Part shown: piece after piece, positions 62,762 through 64,000 of the stretch
Numbering within the stretch: position 1 is the stretch's first letter
Layout of the letters: the number at the start of each line of letters is the position of its first letter
Origin: Rhodospirillales bacterium URHD0017
GTDB taxonomy: Bacteria > Pseudomonadota > Alphaproteobacteria > Reyranellales > Reyranellaceae
Direction of reading: 5' to 3'
DNA: 64,000 bases
NCBI GenBank assembly: GCA_900110395.1
Contig: FODP01000008.1
Span: 124,001-188,000, forward strand
Translations under genes and position numbers: made by a program
Notes under the pieces: generated by a model
Database searches by the model: none
What the model was told of the DNA's origin: nothing
The model's input: only the letters and a program-made list of their open reading frames with translations

Positions 62762-64000
62762 TCAGTTCAGCTTGTGCAGGTTGACCGTCCAGCTCACCGG
62801 GCCGAACGCGCCCTGCGACCGGCCGCTGCATTGCGCCACGTTGTCGGCGCCGCGCTGGCAGACGAGCTGGTCGGCATACCAGCGCGAGCCGTCGTTGCAC
62901 GACGAATCGCCGTCGCGGATGCGCAGTGTCTGGCCCTCGAAGCGCGCCTGCGCGCGGGTGCGGCAGGCGGTGCGGCCGCGCCGCCATTCGAGCTGGCCGT
63001 TGCCGTTGGCATCGAAGCAGTAGGACGACACGCCGGGCTGGCCCTGCATCGGTTCGTGGCGGAACGGATCGGTGCGCCAGCAGCCCGACATGAAGGAGTA
63101 GTCGTTGGTGGGCGCGGGCAGGCGCAGGCGATCATCGTTGGGCCGCGTCTGGCGCGGCGCCGGTGTCGGCGCGGGCGCCGGAGCAGGCGTCGGCGCCGGC
63201 TTGGGCGGTGGTGGCGCGACGGCGACCTGGGGCGGCGGCTTGGGCGGCTCCGGCGGCTTGCAGTCGGCGATGCGCTTCTTGAGCTCGGCTTCGATCAGAG
63301 ACAGCTCGACCTTGAGGATGCGCTCGCGCGACTGCTCGGTCGAGAAGGCGGCCTTCAAGGCGGGCGTCGCATCGGGCGGCGGTTCTCCCGGCGGCGGCGC
63401 CGGCGGGCCCTCGCGGGTCGCGAGCGACAATGACGGATCGGCCGGCAACATCTCGCGCAGCAGCCAGGCCGCGCCCAGCAGCAGGAGCATCAACGGCAAC
63501 GCGAGCAGCAGGGTGCGCAGCCAGGGGATGGTCGTGCTCACCGGTCGCACGGCCGGCAGTGCGGCGACGGGCGCCTCGAGCACGGGCCGGCGCTCAACAG
63601 GTTTGAGGGCCGGCGGCTCGGGCGGCCTTGGCAGGGTCGAAGGCAGCAGCGAGGCCGCCGCTTCCTTCTCGTAGCCCCAGCACACGATCACCGGCCGCTC
63701 GCCGACCATGAAGATGAAGGACTGGGCCGGCGCGCGGGCGGCGAGCTGCAGCGACAGGCCAACGACGCCCATGTCCTCGCGCGGACCGGCGCCGGCCAGC
63801 ATGTCGCCGAGCCGCCGGATCTCGGCCAGCGTGCGCTCGACGGCAGCCATGACCTCAGCGCGCCGTTCAGGGGCCAGTGCTGACAACGGCTGCACCGGGC
63901 CCGGCCAGTCGGCGTACCAGTCGATCGCCTTGCCGTCCTCGTGCATCTGCGGATCGGCCAGGAGGCCGGCCGCGTCGTCGCCCAGCCGGCGGCGCACCAC
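62762..64000 (-). CDS. Membrane protein with Pro-rich linker and Cys-rich C-terminal domain (possibly SrfA-like), 5' end outside window
   Basis: At least 412 codons; the true start may lie beyond 64000. N-terminal cytoplasmic part (DWYADWPGPVQPLSALAPER; FIFMVGERPVIVCWGYEKEA), one transmembrane helix (TLLLALPLMLLLLGAAWLL), an acidic coiled segment (RERILKVELSLIEAELKKRI), a long Pro/Ala linker (PPPQVAVAPPPPKPAPTPAP), and a periplasmic domain with many cysteines: SFMSGCWRTDPFRHEP, SYCFDANGNGQLEWRRG, DSSCNDGSRWYADQLVCQ. The layout and CWGYE segment recall the SrfA virulence-associated family, but I cannot confirm it without the missing N-terminus. Confidence 0.7.
   Translation of the reverse strand: MVRRRLGDDAAGLLADPQMHEDGKAIDWYADWPGPVQPLSALAPERRAEVMAAVERTLAEIRRLGDMLAGAGPREDMGVVGLSLQLAARAPAQSFIFMVGERPVIVCWGYEKEAAASLLPSTLPRPPEPPALKPVERRPVLEAPVAALPAVRPVSTTIPWLRTLLLALPLMLLLLGAAWLLREMLPADPSLSLATREGPPAPPPGEPPPDATPALKAAFSTEQSRERILKVELSLIEAELKKRIADCKPPEPPKPPPQVAVAPPPPKPAPTPAPAPAPTPAPRQTRPNDDRLRLPAPTNDYSFMSGCWRTDPFRHEPMQGQPGVSSYCFDANGNGQLEWRRGRTACRTRAQARFEGQTLRIRDGDSSCNDGSRWYADQLVCQRGADNVAQCSGRSQGAFGPVSWTVNLHKLN

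Overview
The window looks like chromosomal DNA of a high-GC alphaproteobacterium. The clearest signs are a GAAC-N7-GAAC LexA operator in front of recA, a split PntAA1/PntAA2/PntB transhydrogenase, and an rpsU - COQ9 - purEK - YdcH - TIGR02444 - ubiX block. Many soil and water relatives (for example the Reyranella/Rhodospirillales/Bradyrhizobium side of the class) carry similar sets of Liv transporters, CoA-transferases and fused indolepyruvate oxidoreductases. The genus is an inference. No rRNA, tRNA, CRISPR array, insertion sequence or phage gene was recognised.

Layout. 1-3.8 kb: an FAD dehydrogenase cut by the window edge, a GHNNGP-motif protein, a frameshifted CaiB/BaiF CoA-transferase and a cupin. 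3.8-6.9 kb: a poorly coding stretch of visibly lower GC, then a truncated flavin-dependent halogenase joined out of frame to the last helices of an MFS transporter, then a ParB-fold serine-kinase-like (SbnI-type) gene; this reads as the scar of a specialised-metabolite or siderophore locus. 6.9-13.3 kb: a LysR regulator facing a cupin gene, and a four-PAS hybrid kinase (HisKA-HATPase-REC-HPt) divergent from an OmpR-type response regulator. 13.3-18.6 kb: recA, a YkgJ-type cysteine-cluster protein, alaS and a small lipoprotein. 18.6-25.1 kb: small lipoproteins and secreted proteins, a membrane protein, DUF2252, an acyl-CoA dehydrogenase-like flavoprotein and a SixA-like phosphatase. 25.1-33.5 kb: a giant fused indolepyruvate:ferredoxin oxidoreductase, a UDP-glucuronate-epimerase-like SDR, and a 1215-residue membrane protein of unknown function. 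33.5-40.5 kb: a complete branched-chain amino acid type ABC transporter (livGF, binding protein, livHM) followed by a GAF-domain gene and oligoendopeptidase F. 40.8-48.8 kb: a glyoxalase-superfamily/Lon-N fusion, an ABC1 kinase - DUF302 - epimerase operon, a His-rich lipoprotein, a TPP enzyme, tandem SanA/YdcF paralogues and a 2-hydroxyacid dehydrogenase. 48.9-52.1 kb: pntAA1-pntAA2-pntB. 52.2-57 kb: GST-like, GmhA-like, GNAT, HAD, amidohydrolase and GFA genes. 57.3-61.3 kb: translation, purine and ubiquinone genes. 61.4-64 kb: a secreted beta-helix protein, a very short YdcH protein and a Pro-rich membrane protein running off the end.

Two themes cross the whole window. First, at least three families of intergenic inverted repeats sit between genes, and inside the liv and pnt operons. 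In two cases an arm touches or nearly touches a start codon (livH and the GST-like gene), and in one an arm supplies a stop codon. Second, there are several damaged genes: the CoA-transferase (one extra T), the halogenase/MFS scar, and a probable one-base slip in the signal peptide of the lipoprotein at 44.4 kb. The least explained genes are the 1215-residue protein at 29.8-33.5 kb and the glyoxalase-superfamily/Lon-N fusion at 40.8 kb.
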